A stretch of 64,000 bases of DNA from Cricetomys ansorgei (Eukaryota > Chordata > Mammalia > Rodentia > Nesomyidae), in assembly GCA_026225945.1 (NCBI GenBank), contig JAMJFZ010000818.1, forward strand, positions 2,833,501 to 2,897,500, in the 5' to 3' direction. This document shows, piece after piece, positions 21,970 through 33,577 of the stretch. The notes under the pieces are model-generated. The model searched no databases. It was not told the DNA's origin and saw only the letters and a program-made list of their open reading frames with translations. The position numbers were made by a program, and so were the translations under genes. Each line of letters starts with the position of its first letter. Position 1 is the first letter of the stretch.

Positions 21970-22225
21970 GAGACAGAGACAGAGAGAGACAAGACAGAGA
22001 GACAGACAGACACACACACAGAGGGAGGGGGGGAGGAAGAGTGGAGAGAGACAGAAAGAAAGAGAGAGGATGAAGAAGAAGAAAGAGAAAAGAAATGAAG
22101 ACAGAAGGAGGCAAGAGGGGGAGAGAGAGAAGAAAGAGGAAGGAAGGAAGGAAGGAAGGAAGGAAGGAAGGAAGGAAGGAAAGAGGGAAGGAAGGAAGGA
22201 AGGAAGGAAAGAAGGAAGGAAGAGA
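21970..22225. repeat. GA and GGAA purine repeat
   Basis: (GACAGA)/(GA) grading into (GGAA)n from 22138 to 22222. About 250 bp almost free of pyrimidines on this strand. Confidence 0.95.
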
Positions 22226-23664
22226 CAAAGGACAGAGGAAGGGATAATAATTCGTTCGTGCTTGGGAAAACTAAATATTTATACATAACATATCAAGAGA
22301 AGCGAGTTCAGCTGTAATTATTCAGTCTCCACACACAGGAGGGACTTTACACCGCGTTCTCTTAAACATCTGTATGCAAAGCAGTGTTCAAAAAACTTAA
22401 AATACAGCATGTAAGCCCCACCTCCAACCACCCTGTCGGTCTTTATACACCCTTTCCGTCTGGACTTGTATCCAGACTCCAGGGAAACGCAGGCCTCTCT
22501 TGCGTGCACATGTCCTTTTCTTTGTCCTGCCCCCTAACACTGGGTCCTTGGTCTCCGTCACCACCTCACAAGAGCTACCCCTATCTGCTGCTAGCTCTCT
22601 CTTCAAGATCAGGCCCCAAATATCACCCCCACCTTGGTGCCTCCTGCTTTAATTCTCCCTGGCTGGCCTAATTGCTTCGCCCTGTGGTGAAGGGAGACCT
22701 CCCCTGCGACAACCCCCAAGGGTATGCTGAGGGCAGTGTGGAAGAAGGGGAAGTCAGAACAGCCAATGAGGTACAGAAGCCAGGGTTCTCTGAGCCTATG
22801 GCCCCAGTCACTCTAGGGTGTTTGATGTTTACAACTGAATTTGAACAGGAGTGTGGTCTGGGGGCCACACAGGCCTCCCCAGTGCTACCCTTCAGGGTTT
22901 GTCCTGCGGCTCATTACCCAGTGACACTTAACACATCATCAAACTCCTTTACAGTCACCAGGCAGCACAGCTCCTGGCCCTGGAGTCACAGGCAGCATTG
23001 GGGGGGGGGGCACAATGACTTCCAAGTAAGTGGGGAGTGAGGGTGAGGGCAGATCACACACTAGGGAATCAAAAGCCATCCTAGGAAAACCAGACCTGGA
23101 ACTGAATTATAGACCCAGGACCCCTGACCTACCCCAAGTCCTGGTGATAAGACTTGGAGTTCAGGGGGTCCTGGCATGGTGTCATGGGAAAGCATGGTGT
23201 CTGCTTCGCATGTGGCCAGGACCACTGCAGAGGTTCATAGCATCTCTAACCTTTCAGGCCAAGAACACCCACCCCAGAAGCTGCTGGGAATATGGAAAGT
23301 ATACTTACCTAGAATGTGATTAACCTAGAGCAGGTGACCAGCGGCTACTACTGGAGGTATCCACTATTCCTCTGTATTCTCTGAGGAGCAGAGTCAGAGG
23401 GATTGGGCTGTCAAATGTAAGGGTTTCCTTCACCCAAGTTGTCTTCAGATTTTGCCAACAAGAAGAGCAACAGAAACTAAGAACTCAAGTGGCAAGTTCC
23501 GATGAAGCCGGCTGCGCGGAGTGCTTGTGTATGCAAATATATGCAAATATATGTGAAGACATATGCATACATTATACAGGCAGAGAGTGGAGGGAATCTC
23601 CTCTGTGTACAGCATCATGAACCATTTACAATAACCACCTCCAGTGCACAGGAGAAGAAAGGGA
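22226..23664. other. Single-copy DNA with tandem octamer motifs
   Basis: No gene recognised. A G10 run lies at 22998. Two ATGCAAAT octamers sit 10 bp apart at 23531-23538 and 23541-23548. Confidence 0.45.
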
Positions 23665-23665
23665 A

Positions 23666-23880
23666 GAGGCCAGCAAGATGGTTCACTGGATCAAGACGAT
23701 TCCTGTCCAAATGATATAACCTAAGTTTGATCTCTGGAATCCACATAAAGGTGGAAGGAGAGAAGTTGTTCTTTGACATGCAGTGTGTACCATAGCAGAC
23801 GTGTGTGTGTACACACACACATACATACACGTACACATATACACATACACATAACACTTACAAGTAAATGAATAATTTAA
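23666..23880 (+). mobile_element. B3A-like SINE with TG/CA tail
   Basis: Head 'ggccagcaagatggttcac'; 'taagtttgatctctgg'; 'aaaggtggaaggagagaag'; tail of TG, CA and TACA units from 23800. Confidence 0.75.
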
Positions 23881-24497
23881 CTTTTGAAAACTAGAGGAGA
23901 CCGAGGGCCCCACGGAAAGGTCCTTGGCTTCTTTTCTGAAATACGAGCCCAGACCTTTGGAACCGGAGGCCTTGTTCCTTCCAACCACGCATGGGCCTTT
24001 GCTGAGAGCAAGGGAGGAACGAGAGAGGGTACCCTATGGGTCAAGATAACTCCTGGGCCCCTTCTCCTCTCCCAGTTTCCAGCATTCTACTGGAGCCTCT
24101 GTAGTTCCTAAATCTCCTTGACATAGTGGCCGAGAAGGGCCGGCTGTCACAACTGACGGGCGGTAATGAGGCAGGGTTAATACTCACGAGGTCACGCTGC
24201 CATTCCGCATTTCATGGGTATTCGGTAACACAGGCAGTAACCAACGTGGAAGCCTCGAGGTACAGAAGAAGGGCCCCTGGGTCTGGGCCCGGGATAAAAG
24301 CTGACACGGTTCTCATAGTGTATGGAAGATGCCCTGGGACACTGGGATCATGGCCTTGTCCTCCGTGTCACCTCTGACTCCAGTTTGCTATGTGAACCGC
24401 TCTTTGCCCGGCTCTGAGAGAATTGATTCCCCAAGACCCTCGAAAAAAACATTGTGTATTCCGTGGCTACAGAATGCGGAGGTGAATGTTTTCTGCC
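23881..24497. other. Single-copy DNA
   Basis: No repeat or gene recognised. Confidence 0.4.
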
Positions 24498-24810
24498 TGG
24501 TTAGCTGGATTTGAAGCCACCTAGGAGATATGCCTCTACATGGGTCTGTGAGGTCTTTCCCAGAGGGGGAAGGCCTACTCTAAAGGATGCTGGTACTATC
24601 TCATAGGCTGGGCTCCCAGGCTGAGCGACAGCATTCATCTCTCTCTGCCTTCCGGACTGCAGCTGCGTTGTGACTGCGCATGCCCTGAAGCTCGCTGCAC
24701 ATTCTCCGCGGTGATGGACTGTATCCTCTGAAACAGTGAGCCGGAATAAGCCCTTGGCACTTTCACTTGCTTTTGTCAGACACTTTGTCACAGTGAGAAA
24801 ATCCACTCGT
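24498..24810 (+). mobile_element. Rodent LTR-like element (MaLR/ERVL type)
   Basis: 'gttagctggatttgaagcc', 'aggtctttcccagaggg', 'cattcatctctctctgcc', 'gtgatggactgtatcctctg', 'gtgagccggaataagccc', 'cttgcttttgtcagacac'. The poly(A) signal is decayed to AATAAG. Confidence 0.7.
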
Positions 24811-24844
24811 ATGCACTATACACTTGCTAAGCTGTCACTAGAGG

Positions 24845-25085
24845 GAGAAGGCTAAGCCAAGGATGGGGGAGGGGCTTCCCGGGCCTATTGTGTGTGGAGA
24901 CTGGGTGAAGGTGAGTATGGCGGCCCAGGAGGCTGGAGCAGGAGGGGAGGATGAGTCCAAGGCAAGACCTGTCGTTTTTCAAAAGAAATAGAGGAGTTGG
25001 GAGGAGTTGGGGGAGGAATAACTGTAATCCAGATGTGTTATATAAAAATTGTAATCGTTTAAAAAATTTTAAATTAAAAAGCCTT
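24845..25085 (+). mobile_element. Possible rodent L1 3'-UTR end
   Basis: G/A-rich DNA followed by 'ggaataactgtaatccagat' and A/T-rich sequence resembles the 3' end of rodent L1 (Lx type). No ORF2 part is attached. Confidence 0.45.
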
Positions 25086-25094
25086 CATCATTGT

Positions 25095-25130
25095 TGAAGA
25101 AGAGGAGGAGGAGGAGGAAGAGGAGGAGAA
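25095..25130. repeat. (GAG)n microsatellite
   Basis: Purine trinucleotide run following the L1-like A-rich end. Confidence 0.9.
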
Positions 25131-25254
25131 AAGTCACGCTTGTGCAGATGAGCTGTGGGTGTGACCCACCCAAACAGGAAGCAGGAGGAGGCTTACCCAC
25201 AGCCAAGCGACTCCAGCTGCAGGGAGTGACCTAGAATCCTTGGGCGGAGGATAT

Positions 25255-25470
25255 GGATCAGGTGGGAGCTGGCATAGCAGCAGGGAACCCTGGGCTCCAT
25301 CCCCAGCACTGCAGAAACCAGGTTGTACAGACACATCATCTCGGTATTCCGGAGCTGTAGATAGGAGGGTCAGGAGTTCAAGATCATCTTCAGCTACATA
25401 GAGTTTGAGCGAGACCTGGGCTTCATTGAAACACTATCTCAAAAGAACTTAAATTAAAAAAAATAAAACT
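25255..25470 (+). mobile_element. B4 SINE
   Basis: Partial ID-like head ('ctccatccccagcactgc') then body 'aggagggtcaggagttcaag', 'atcatcttcagctacatag', 'aaacactatctcaaaag' and an A tail. Confidence 0.8.
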
Positions 25471-26098
25471 AATAACAAACTTTTAAGTGACTTAAAATAA
25501 ACAAGCTAATATTAGGGAGTCAGAGTAAATCCCGTTAAAATTATTTGGAGCTTCTTTTGCTCTGAAGTCACTGGATTGATTATAAGTTTGGAGATGTAAC
25601 ACGTCCATCCTTCATCAGAAGGACAGCCCTGCCTATGAATGGGGCTGATTAGCAAAAGCTGAGCAATCAATGACGCCCTGATCATGCCCTGATCATATGC
25701 AGTGAGTCCCTGGATCCACCTATTCCTGAAGACAGCACAAATAAACTTTTCAACGAATCAGGTCACTTAACAAATACCTTCATTCCTTTGGGTGATATTG
25801 TGATTGATGGACAGATGCCTCTTTGTCAGTGACATTTGCATATGAATCGTCTTCACTGGAAACTCAGCTAACTCTGTCTGTTCTCCTGCCCCTTGCCCCA
25901 GAAGTATTCTTAGCATTCAGGAAAAGACAAGTGCACCAAAAGGTTAAAATTCCAGCAATAACCCCTGGCAGATGACTGCAGGAAACAGACAGACAGACAG
26001 CTTCCCCAGTTCTCCCACCCCATGGCTGAGATCACCCTTAAAAGATGTCCCATATTGACACATAGAGTTCCACAGGGCAAGCTCCATTGTCCATACTG
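25471..26098. other. AT-rich single-copy DNA, candidate regulatory stretch
   Basis: Repeat-free. It contains several TAAT/ATTA cores, a TGATTGATGG at 25801-25810 and an ATTTGCAT octamer at 25834-25841. No function is shown. Confidence 0.4.
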
Positions 26099-26327
26099 CT
26101 TTTATTTTATTTTATTTTATTTTATTTTATTTTATGTACCTGTGTGTCTATATGCTGGCCTGTGCATGTGAGTGCACTACCTGCTGAGGCCGGAAGAGGG
26201 AGTCTGATTCCATAGATCTGGGGTTACTGAGGATTGTGAACTACCCAACATGGGTGCTGGGATTTGAGCTGGGGTCTTCTGCAAGAACAGCAGAGCTCTT
26301 GACTGCAAGCCACCTCTTGGGCCCCTT
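26099..26327 (-). mobile_element. B3 SINE with (AAAAT)n tail
   Basis: The antisense element carries its tail at the left as (TTTTA)n, 26099-26135, then 'gtgcatgtgagtgcac', 'aggccggaagagggagtctg', 'aacatgggtgctgggatttg', 'caagaacagcagagctcttg'. Confidence 0.87.
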
Positions 26328-27417
26328 ATTGCCTGTAATGTTGACTAGCTTGGTAGCAATGACTATTTTCTCCTTTGCCCTGCTGGCTCCCCAGATTGTG
26401 TGCCACATGAGCAGTCTGTTCCTGTGTCCTGCCTCAGGACCTCCTTTGCAGGAAGTTCCAAGTACATACACCTTTTCTTTAGCTTTTGGGGTTCTGCACC
26501 TCCTATACTCCAGAGTCCTGACTAAATTTCTAACCCATAGGAGACATATCCCAAGCTCAGCACCCCTCCAGGCCCATGCTCCAGCATCCTCGTCTGGATG
26601 CCTCTCCATCCGAGAGCAGAGTTTACAAGTCTTGTGGGTCATAAGACTTCATAAGGCTCCTTGCTCTTCCCTGGTTGTGGGGTATGCAAGGGTAAAAGGA
26701 GAGGCCTGCGTCTCCCAGTGAGTGGCTTCCCGGCCTGGAACAAACAGGAGGTTTGGGTGTTGTGAACGATCCCATTTTCTTTGCTCATAAATGTTGCAAG
26801 CTCTGTACAGCCCTGTTAATAAATTATACCCCACCTCTCTTTTAAGGCCCTTTTGTTATACAGTCAGCGTCCTGGCTGCATTAACTCTCCATTACTCTGT
26901 GATACGTCATTATGACGTTGCAAGTTGAGAGCTGGGATCCTGACACTCTCAGCCCAGCAGGAGGCAGGGAACAGAAGGCCCCATTAGGCTGCTGTGGCCA
27001 ATACACCTTTTTTTTTTTTTTTCCCAGAGTCTATTTTCTGACGCTTTTAAAATAATGGACTCAAAGTTCTCGCTTCCATAGCAAACTCTCCAATAGCTTG
27101 CCAAGGACAGAGCCCAAGACAGGTTACGGTGCCCTGAAGTGCAACTATTTCTTCAAGTTCTTGATTTTCCCTAAAAGATACTTTGGGCCTCCTTAACACA
27201 AGACCGTTCTTTCGGTAGCTGGCTGATATGCAATCCGGGTCTCCATGAGGAATGCTTTCAATCCCCAAGAGTCTGTTGTGTGTGGACCAGTACAGGATGC
27301 TGAAGAGAGAATTCAGGCTAGGGAGCCCCTCAGCTGACTTCTAAAACCCAAGCATTCAAGGCCACACTTCAAACACACTATCTGCTCCGTTAGTATGTCA
27401 ATATGAAGGCTTGCTTA
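26328..27417. other. Single-copy DNA
   Basis: Contains a T17 run at 27007 and an inverted pair of CRE half-sites at 26904-26918. No gene evidence. Confidence 0.4.
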
Positions 27418-27485
27418 TCCTCTGGGTACCTGGGAAGAAGAGGCAGGAAGCCAGCCTGACTACACAATGAGACCTCATCTAGAGA
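27418..27485 (+). mobile_element. Possible B1-like fragment
   Basis: 'agaagaggcaggaagccagc' and 'ctacacaatgagacctcatc' resemble a shortened B1/B4 body. Confidence 0.4.
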
Positions 27486-27527
27486 CAAAATAGAAGAAAA
27501 ACCATTCTTTTCCTTTAAACTGAAAAC

Positions 27528-27598
27528 ATACAGCACACCTACTGTGTGCTTGCATAGATACAGCACACCCACTGTGTGCTTGCATAGATACAGCACAC
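27528..27598. repeat. 30-bp minisatellite, 2.4 copies
   Basis: Units at 27528-27557 and 27558-27587 plus a partial third. Each full unit contains a 7-bp inverted repeat, AGCACAC...GTGTGCT, with a 5-base loop. Confidence 0.95.
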
Positions 27599-27697
27599 TT
27601 GTGCCTTGTTGCCAAAGGGTGCTGGGCATGCTCTCACTTTGAGCCCAGCTGTGAGGCTGCCAGTCTACACAGCACAAAAACAAGTCCCTCCAGTGGA

Positions 27698-27775
27698 CCA
27701 GGTCCGAATGTTTACAAAGCACTCTCACACACATTAACTCATCAGCACAGAATCCGCTGACGGGGCCAAGATAAG
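27698..27775 (-). mobile_element. Possible MIR fragment
   Basis: 'gtttacaaagcactctcac' and 'acacattaactcatcagc' match antisense MIR 3' wording. Confidence 0.5.
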
Positions 27776-28081
27776 AAATGGATGGCAGAAGGGTAATACA
27801 TCACAGACCAGAATAATCGTTTAGCCCCTTGGATAGAGGTTTCCATCCAAGCTTGGATTACAGCTTTCAGCCACACACAAGGCAGATCGATAGCAACACC
27901 ATCTTCACGCCGGAAAGGATTGCAGAGATGACCGACTTGGTCAGCCTGGACTCCATGGCAAAGTGCCCTAAATAGCTGGCACAAACAACAGATATATGCT
28001 TTCCGATCCTGGCCAAGGTCAGGGAGGCAGCGTGGCTGGGCTCTGGTGAGGGTCTCTTCCTGCCCGGCAGAAGGTCACTGG
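27776..28081. other. Single-copy DNA
   Basis: Nothing recognised. Confidence 0.4.
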
Positions 28082-28425
28082 TGTGCTTTAGGTGTGAAAT
28101 GTCTCTCACAGGCCCACGTGTTTGCACACTTGGTCCCTAGGCGGGGGCGATGTTCTGGAAAGTTGTGGAGTCTATGGGAGATAGAGTCTCGCTGGAGGAA
28201 GTGGGTCACTGGTGGCAGCCCTTGAGGTTCCATAGCCCGACTCCACTTTCTGTGTGCTCTCTGTTTACTTGCTGTGGACACAGTGCAGCCAACCGCCTCA
28301 GGCGCCTGACAACCTGCTTTCCCTACCGGGAGAGATTCTGTCTTCTCAAACTAGGAGCCAGAACGAGGCCGTTCTGCCCGCTTGTCAGCTGTCTAGCCAC
28401 GTCAATGAGGAAAGCAAACCGAAGA
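28082..28425 (+). mobile_element. Rodent LTR-like element (MaLR/ERVL type)
   Basis: 'ggtgtgaaatgtctctcaca', 'gtttgcacacttggtcccta', 'gctggaggaagtgggtcac', 'cccttgaggttccatagc', ending with a decayed 'cttgtcagctgtctagcc'. Strong block order; poly(A) region lost. Confidence 0.75.
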
Positions 28426-29324
28426 CTCACGCTTGCTGTCTCTCCCTTGGTAGAGAGAAGAGGCGACCTGACCTCTCTCTCTTACACGGGCACAAGCTCC
28501 ATCACAAGGCCATCTCTTCCATAGCTGCCTGAGTGGAACGAGGCTGCAGAAGACAGGCCTTCCGATTCTAATTCTACCCCACCGGGGGTCTGAGCTATCC
28601 CATCTCAGTTTGGAGAGGAACCCACATTGGTAGTTTATATGAATGGCCTGCTCCGGGCCCTCGTGTCCAGCAAAAGCATCTGGGCTGTTTGCACAAGGGC
28701 CGTTCTCTTCAGTCAGGTCCTCAGTCTGGAACTGCGTTCTTTGTAACAGGATGGTCATATTCAGAAGAGGACACTGGGTAACTCCGGACGAGTCCCTGCT
28801 TTCTCTGTTTCTTTGGCTGGCTGGCTGGCTGGCTGTAAAACGGAAAGGTCAGACAACCCAGGGCAGCGTCTCCCAAGCCCTGGTTCTGTAGGAAGGAGAC
28901 AGATGTTTTGTGCCAAGCCTCTTATCCCCTGAGACCTTTGGATCATGCTGTCTTTATTCAGGGGAAAAGCGTTTTCCTGGCTGCAGGCCTTGTCAGTTCC
29001 TTTCACGTGCTGACATCACATTTTATGTTCTAGGACGAGGTTGTGGAGGATTTTCCAAATTTATTTGACAACATATGGAATCTCCATTCTGCCTGCTTTC
29101 TTGAGGGATTAGAGTCGTGGCAGAATCCAGGTAGGGGGAAAAAAATGTGATCAAGATGAATGTGGAAGCTTTCTTTGAGCTCTGACAGTTACAATGTTGC
29201 CATTTTGGGCATTTTATCCAGACTTTTTTCCTTATTCACCGGGATCGTATGCTGGCTCTGGGGTAGCTGTAACAGAATCAGACGCTGTTTGCACTGGGAT
29301 CCTGCTCCAACAAATGGAGAACTC
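28426..29324. other. Single-copy DNA
   Basis: A (GGCT)n run at 28813-28834 is the only repeat seen. Confidence 0.4.
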
Positions 29325-29430
29325 CTTGGTGGAGTGGTTCACACCTATGACTCCACACCCAGGAGGCTGAGGCAGGGGGATTGTGAGTTCAAGGCCAGAC
29401 TGGGTTACCAAAAGCAATTCTGTCCAAAAG
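29325..29430 (+). mobile_element. B1-like SINE
   Basis: 'ggtggagtggttcacaccta', 'ccaggaggctgaggcagggg', 'gtgagttcaaggccagactg'. Resembles old PB1D/B1F copies. Confidence 0.7.
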
Positions 29431-29956
29431 AAGACTAGCAACAATGAAAGGATCAAAAGCTGAGTGGGTGGATTAGATCAACAGGGATTTAAAGGCTAGG
29501 ATTCCATGGTCCCAGCGTGCTAAAAGTGCTACACGGCAGGGTCTATCCTGCACCTCCCTCCTCGCCTCCGCTGGTGGCCGACACGACTTGCACTCATGGC
29601 TCATAGCCATGTTCCCCCATCCCTGCCTCAGGTGTCAGTGGCCATTTTCTCTGAGATCTCCAAGATTCTCTGTAGGCTCCACCCCTATATATTGGTCCCA
29701 ATTCCAAATGAGGCCACATTTGAGGGCCAGGACTTTGGATAATCACAGCTCATCAGAGGTATGAGGACAGACGTGAAATAGACGGCTTACCTTATAAAAG
29801 AAATCATGCAACCGACAAAACTGGGTGCTTTGTGTTAAACTGATCAGGAAGTAACTGGATTCCTGCCTGGCTGCTCACTGACATCAACACAATTGAATTC
29901 CTGCCCCATCTGTCCCTCTCATGCACCCATTTTGCCCTTGCTTGCTTGTTTTGTCT
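29431..29956. other. Single-copy DNA
   Basis: No repeat or gene recognised. Confidence 0.4.
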
Positions 29957-30216
29957 TTGTGGTTTGTGTATGTGTGCATGTGTATGTGTGTGTGTGTCTG
30001 TGAGTGTATCATGTGTGTGTGTGTGTGTCTGTGAGTGTATATATGTGTGAGTGTGTGTGTGTGTGAATGTGTGAAGTGTGTGTGTGAGTGTATGTGTGAG
30101 AGTGTGTGTGTATGAGTGTGTGTGCGTGCATGAGTGCATGTGTGTGAGAGTGTATGTGTGTGTATGTCTGTGTGTGAGGAGTGTGTGTGTGTGTGAATGT
30201 GTGCATGTGTGATGTT
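29957..30216. repeat. TG-rich array with GAGTG/TCTGTG variants
   Basis: About 260 bp of TG units with repeated 'gtctgtgagtgtat' and 'gtgtgagtg' variants. It lies at the tail side of the antisense SINE that follows. Confidence 0.95.
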
Positions 30217-30390
30217 GCTCGAGCCAGGCTTGAACTCTCTATGGAGCCAGATAGACCTTGGTCAGTTTATCTTCCTCACCTCCCCACTGCTGAGATAGAA
30301 CGGTGTGTGCGATGGCAGGGTGGAGCCCAGAGCTCTGTGCGTGCCAAGCATATGTCCTACCATATACCCCTCCCTCACCTCCATTTATTG
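30217..30390 (-). mobile_element. Degenerate B4 SINE
   Basis: 'gagccaggcttgaactctc', 'cctccccactgctgagat', 'agctctgtgcgtgccaagc', 'accatatacccctccc' follow antisense B4 order with many changes. Confidence 0.5.
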
Positions 30391-30475
30391 AGCATGGATC
30401 ATAGAAGCCGAGTTGACAGATGGAGGGATTGAGGTTCAGCTACGTTGATGGTCAGAAGTGTTGGCTGGGCCTGGC
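30391..30475 (-). mobile_element. Possible MIR fragment
   Basis: 'tttattgagcatggatcat' and 'acagatggagggattgaggt' resemble antisense MIR. Confidence 0.5.
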
Positions 30476-30885
30476 TCACTTCAGCTATTTACTGGGGCCA
30501 TACCAGCTTCTGGGGTGGATGGGATCTCTCTATATGGGTCAACACGGCATGTCTTTGTCTAGACATTGTGGTGCTTCTTTGATTAATTAGTGGTTCCTTC
30601 TTTTACATCTTCTATCATCTTTCTTCTCATTTCTCAGTAAGGCCTACGAAATCGACTAGTCAGCTTCATTTGCACAATCTACTGTGAAAAATAAGTCAGC
30701 CAGCATCTGTGGGGTATCACGAGGGCAAGAGATAATAACAGAACCTCAGCTCTTATTTGTGGGCTTCTTTCTCTCCCTTTTCCTACCCCAACCAGTCACC
30801 CAGAAGAACCACCATTCTGGGAACTTGGGGCAAGGAGGAAGAAATGGAAAAATAAAGGAACATTATGTATATTGGGGGCATTATG
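30476..30885. other. Single-copy DNA
   Basis: Nothing recognised. Confidence 0.4.
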
Positions 30886-31062
30886 AGATATTATGTGCAA
30901 GCTTGGTGCATGTTCGTATGCACATGGAGACCAGGATCAACTTTGGTGTCATTCTCCAGGAGGGGTCCACTTCAGTTTTCTTGAATCTTTCACTGGCCTG
31001 GAGCTCATTAAATCCTCCTGCCTGGCCCTCCCCAGCTTGGAGATTAAAGGCACACACCAACA
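30886..31062 (-). mobile_element. B4-type SINE, truncated next to a B1
   Basis: Antisense: 'atgcacatggagaccaggat', 'ctttcactggcctggagctc', 'ggagattaaaggcacacacc'. The tRNA-like head is missing; a B1 begins at that point. Confidence 0.65.
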
Positions 31063-31066
31063 TGCT

Positions 31067-31220
31067 GTTTTTTAGTTTGATTTTTGGACAGGGTCTCTTG
31101 ACATAGCCCTGGCTGGCCTGAAACTTACTACATAGACCAGGCTGGCCTCGAACTCATGGAGATCTATCTGCCTTTGCCTCCCAAGTACTGGGATTAAAGG
31201 TGTGCACCAACAAGCCTGGC
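31067..31220 (-). mobile_element. B1 SINE
   Basis: Antisense B1: 'ggacagggtctcttgacata', 'actacatagaccaggctggc', 'agtactgggattaaaggtgt', ending at 'caagcctggc', with a T-rich tail at left. Confidence 0.95.
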
Positions 31221-32835
31221 TTGGATCAAGCAACCCCCATTTATGGCAGGGAAAGATCCCCTCGGCCCCGGCAGTAAACGGGAGCCTGACCCTTTACTGC
31301 TCTACTGTAGAACTTGAACACAAGAATGGGGTCCCACCTCTCTGCACATGGCTTAGTAGCTTGTGCCAAAGGGTGGGAGGTGGAGTGGGGGGGGGGGAGG
31401 TTTGGCTGGTTCAATTGGATGCAAACTAGTTCCTTCCCAGGCTGAGCCCAGCCTCTGAATTCTAGGATTCTTTAAACCTCAAAAATGGATTCACTGTTTT
31501 CTAAAAATCCCAGGGTGGCTCTGCTCCAAACCCCATCAGCCCCAACCTAAAATGTGGCTTCACTTTGGAGAATTCGAATGTGGCTGACTTTTAAGAATTT
31601 TGGCTCTGGCGTGAAGGGGTATCTGGTGAATCGCTTGGAAAATGAACGACGGGCGTTCTCAGAGGCCTCCGGATCTCACCCGGGAGCCAGGGGTAAAGCA
31701 ACCTAGCTAGCAGGCTGGAGGCTCGGTTGTCAAGAGTGTCCGATTGGCTCCCCCCACCCCCACCCCAAGACATGCACCTTGGGGACAAGAGGCTTTGTTT
31801 GTTTTCCAGAATGTTCAGAACGCTTTTGTCGTCCTGCCTCTTCCCCGCTTGCAACCTTGAGACTCTGTGACGAGGCCACAGCTGTTTATGTACTTAACTA
31901 GCCTTGAGGTTTTTTCAACTGTACTTACTGGGTGTTTTTTTGTTTTTTTTTTCCCTGAGGCCCCCGTTTCTTGCTTGGCCAAATGAGGTGTGCTAACCCT
32001 TCCTCACTTCCCAAATATCTCTCCAAACACGTGCCACGCACCTATGCAAACGTCCAGAACACCACGGAAATGAGAGCCCGATGAAAGGCAAGGGGAGGGT
32101 GGGGGTGGGGAGGCACGGAGGTAGCGGCAAAATAAAATAAAATTAAAAATTCCGTCGATGACTTTGAAAAACAGCTGCAGTTTTTCTGATCAAAACGTAG
32201 CCTTCTGGGGTTATTTCCAGGCCAGGCTGCCTGCCAAAGGCTGGGACGGATTCTAGGCTCCATATGGTGTGGTCGGCGTAACGGGAAGCTTGGCACCAGT
32301 GGGCTCCTAGCTGGAACCTGCTTTGGTGAGGCCTGCCCTCCCCGAGCTGGAGGTTTGCAAGGGCTGAGTTCCAGAGATCATCTCAGACAAAAGACTTTCT
32401 TCTAATTCTGAAAGGATGACCTTACTTCGAAGGTGGCCTGGGCTCTGGGGTTCTGGGTGCTGGAGGTAACTTCTTTACCCTCTCACTTCCTGGAAACGTC
32501 TGGTGGGACAAGAGGTTAAACCTCTCTATATGCTGGTGACTGTACTTTTAAGAGGAAAACTCAGAACACTTAGCCCAAGATGTAGATCATCTACTTAGAG
32601 TGCCTGGTACTTTTTCTGCTCTATGTCGGATATGCAAAGCCAAGTGTCTCCCCTGATGGTGAACTCTCCTTCATCCTCCCTTGGTGGAATCTAGAGCCAA
32701 TTATGAGAACAGAGAATCCCATGCTGAGCACAGAGTTCTTCCAAAGTCAAAGGCAGAATCTGGGAGATCAACATTCAGAGTCTTCCTGAGCGTTTTCACT
32801 CCATGGGAAGGAGTTCTGCAGTAAGGGAAATGCCA
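31221..32835. other. Single-copy DNA, no gene seen
   Basis: A G11 run lies near 31388 and T runs at 31936-31952. 32040-32300 is somewhat richer in CpG than its surroundings but far from an island. Confidence 0.45.
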
Positions 32836-32908
32836 TCATCGTCGTCTTCATTCTCCTCCTCCTCTTCCTCCTCTTCCTCCTTCTTCTTCCTCCTCCTCCT
32901 CTTCCTCT
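32836..32908. repeat. (TCC/TTC)n microsatellite
   Basis: Imperfect pyrimidine trinucleotide run. Confidence 0.92.
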
Positions 32909-33022
32909 ATAATGTGATCACCCCTAGATATGAGAAGGTGGTTCAGAACAAGAGAAAATACTTGACTTTTATGTAGGGCCCAATCTCCTTACCCAAGACA
33001 TGGATGAAGGAAATCCATTTGT

Positions 33023-33023
33023 C

Positions 33024-33104
<81 letters not shown>

Positions 33105-33110
33105 ACACAC
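33023..33110. repeat. (CA)n microsatellite
   Basis: About 43 CA units with two or three interruptions. Confidence 0.98.
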
Positions 33111-33329
33111 TGTACTCGGTGTTAAGAGCTAGGGAAGGCAGAACCATCCAGAAGAATTTGGAGACTCTCGCCACATCTGAGTGGTGCCCCCCAATCACCA
33201 GGGGGGAAGACAAAGACTCTTGGTAACTTTTCTGCCATTCTGGCCAAAAGAACCAACATAAACAGTAATTGGGGATGGACTATCAGGGCTCGTGGTTTTA
33301 AGGGATTTCGTTCAGTCTACCCTGGCTGG

Positions 33330-33577
33330 GAAGGATGGCAGAGTGGCTCAGTCTATGGTGGTTGTCGCTCACATGGTGGTGGAGAAGGTGACAGAGAGGA
33401 GGGTCTGTGCTGTCTGACTCTCAAAGGCTCATCCCTGGGGTCCTACGTCTGCCATCAAGGTACCGCCTGGATGACCCTTGTACCCTCATCCCCAAATTCT
33501 GCCACTAGTTGGGAAACAAGAATTCAAAACATGAGTCTGTAGACACATTTCAACACTGAAACCATAACAGAGACTGT
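33330..33577 (-). mobile_element. Rodent LTR-like element (MaLR/ERVL type)
   Basis: Antisense end: 'tcaaaggctcatccctggg', 'ccactagttgggaaacaag', 'acatgagtctgtagacacat', 'caacactgaaaccataaca'. Confidence 0.7.

Noticed and set aside
27528..27598. CRISPR-like short direct repeats
   Set aside because: Repeats are head to tail without spacers, and the window is clearly rodent DNA.
32040..32300. Possible CpG island
   Set aside because: CpGs are slightly more frequent than nearby, but too few and too short for an island.
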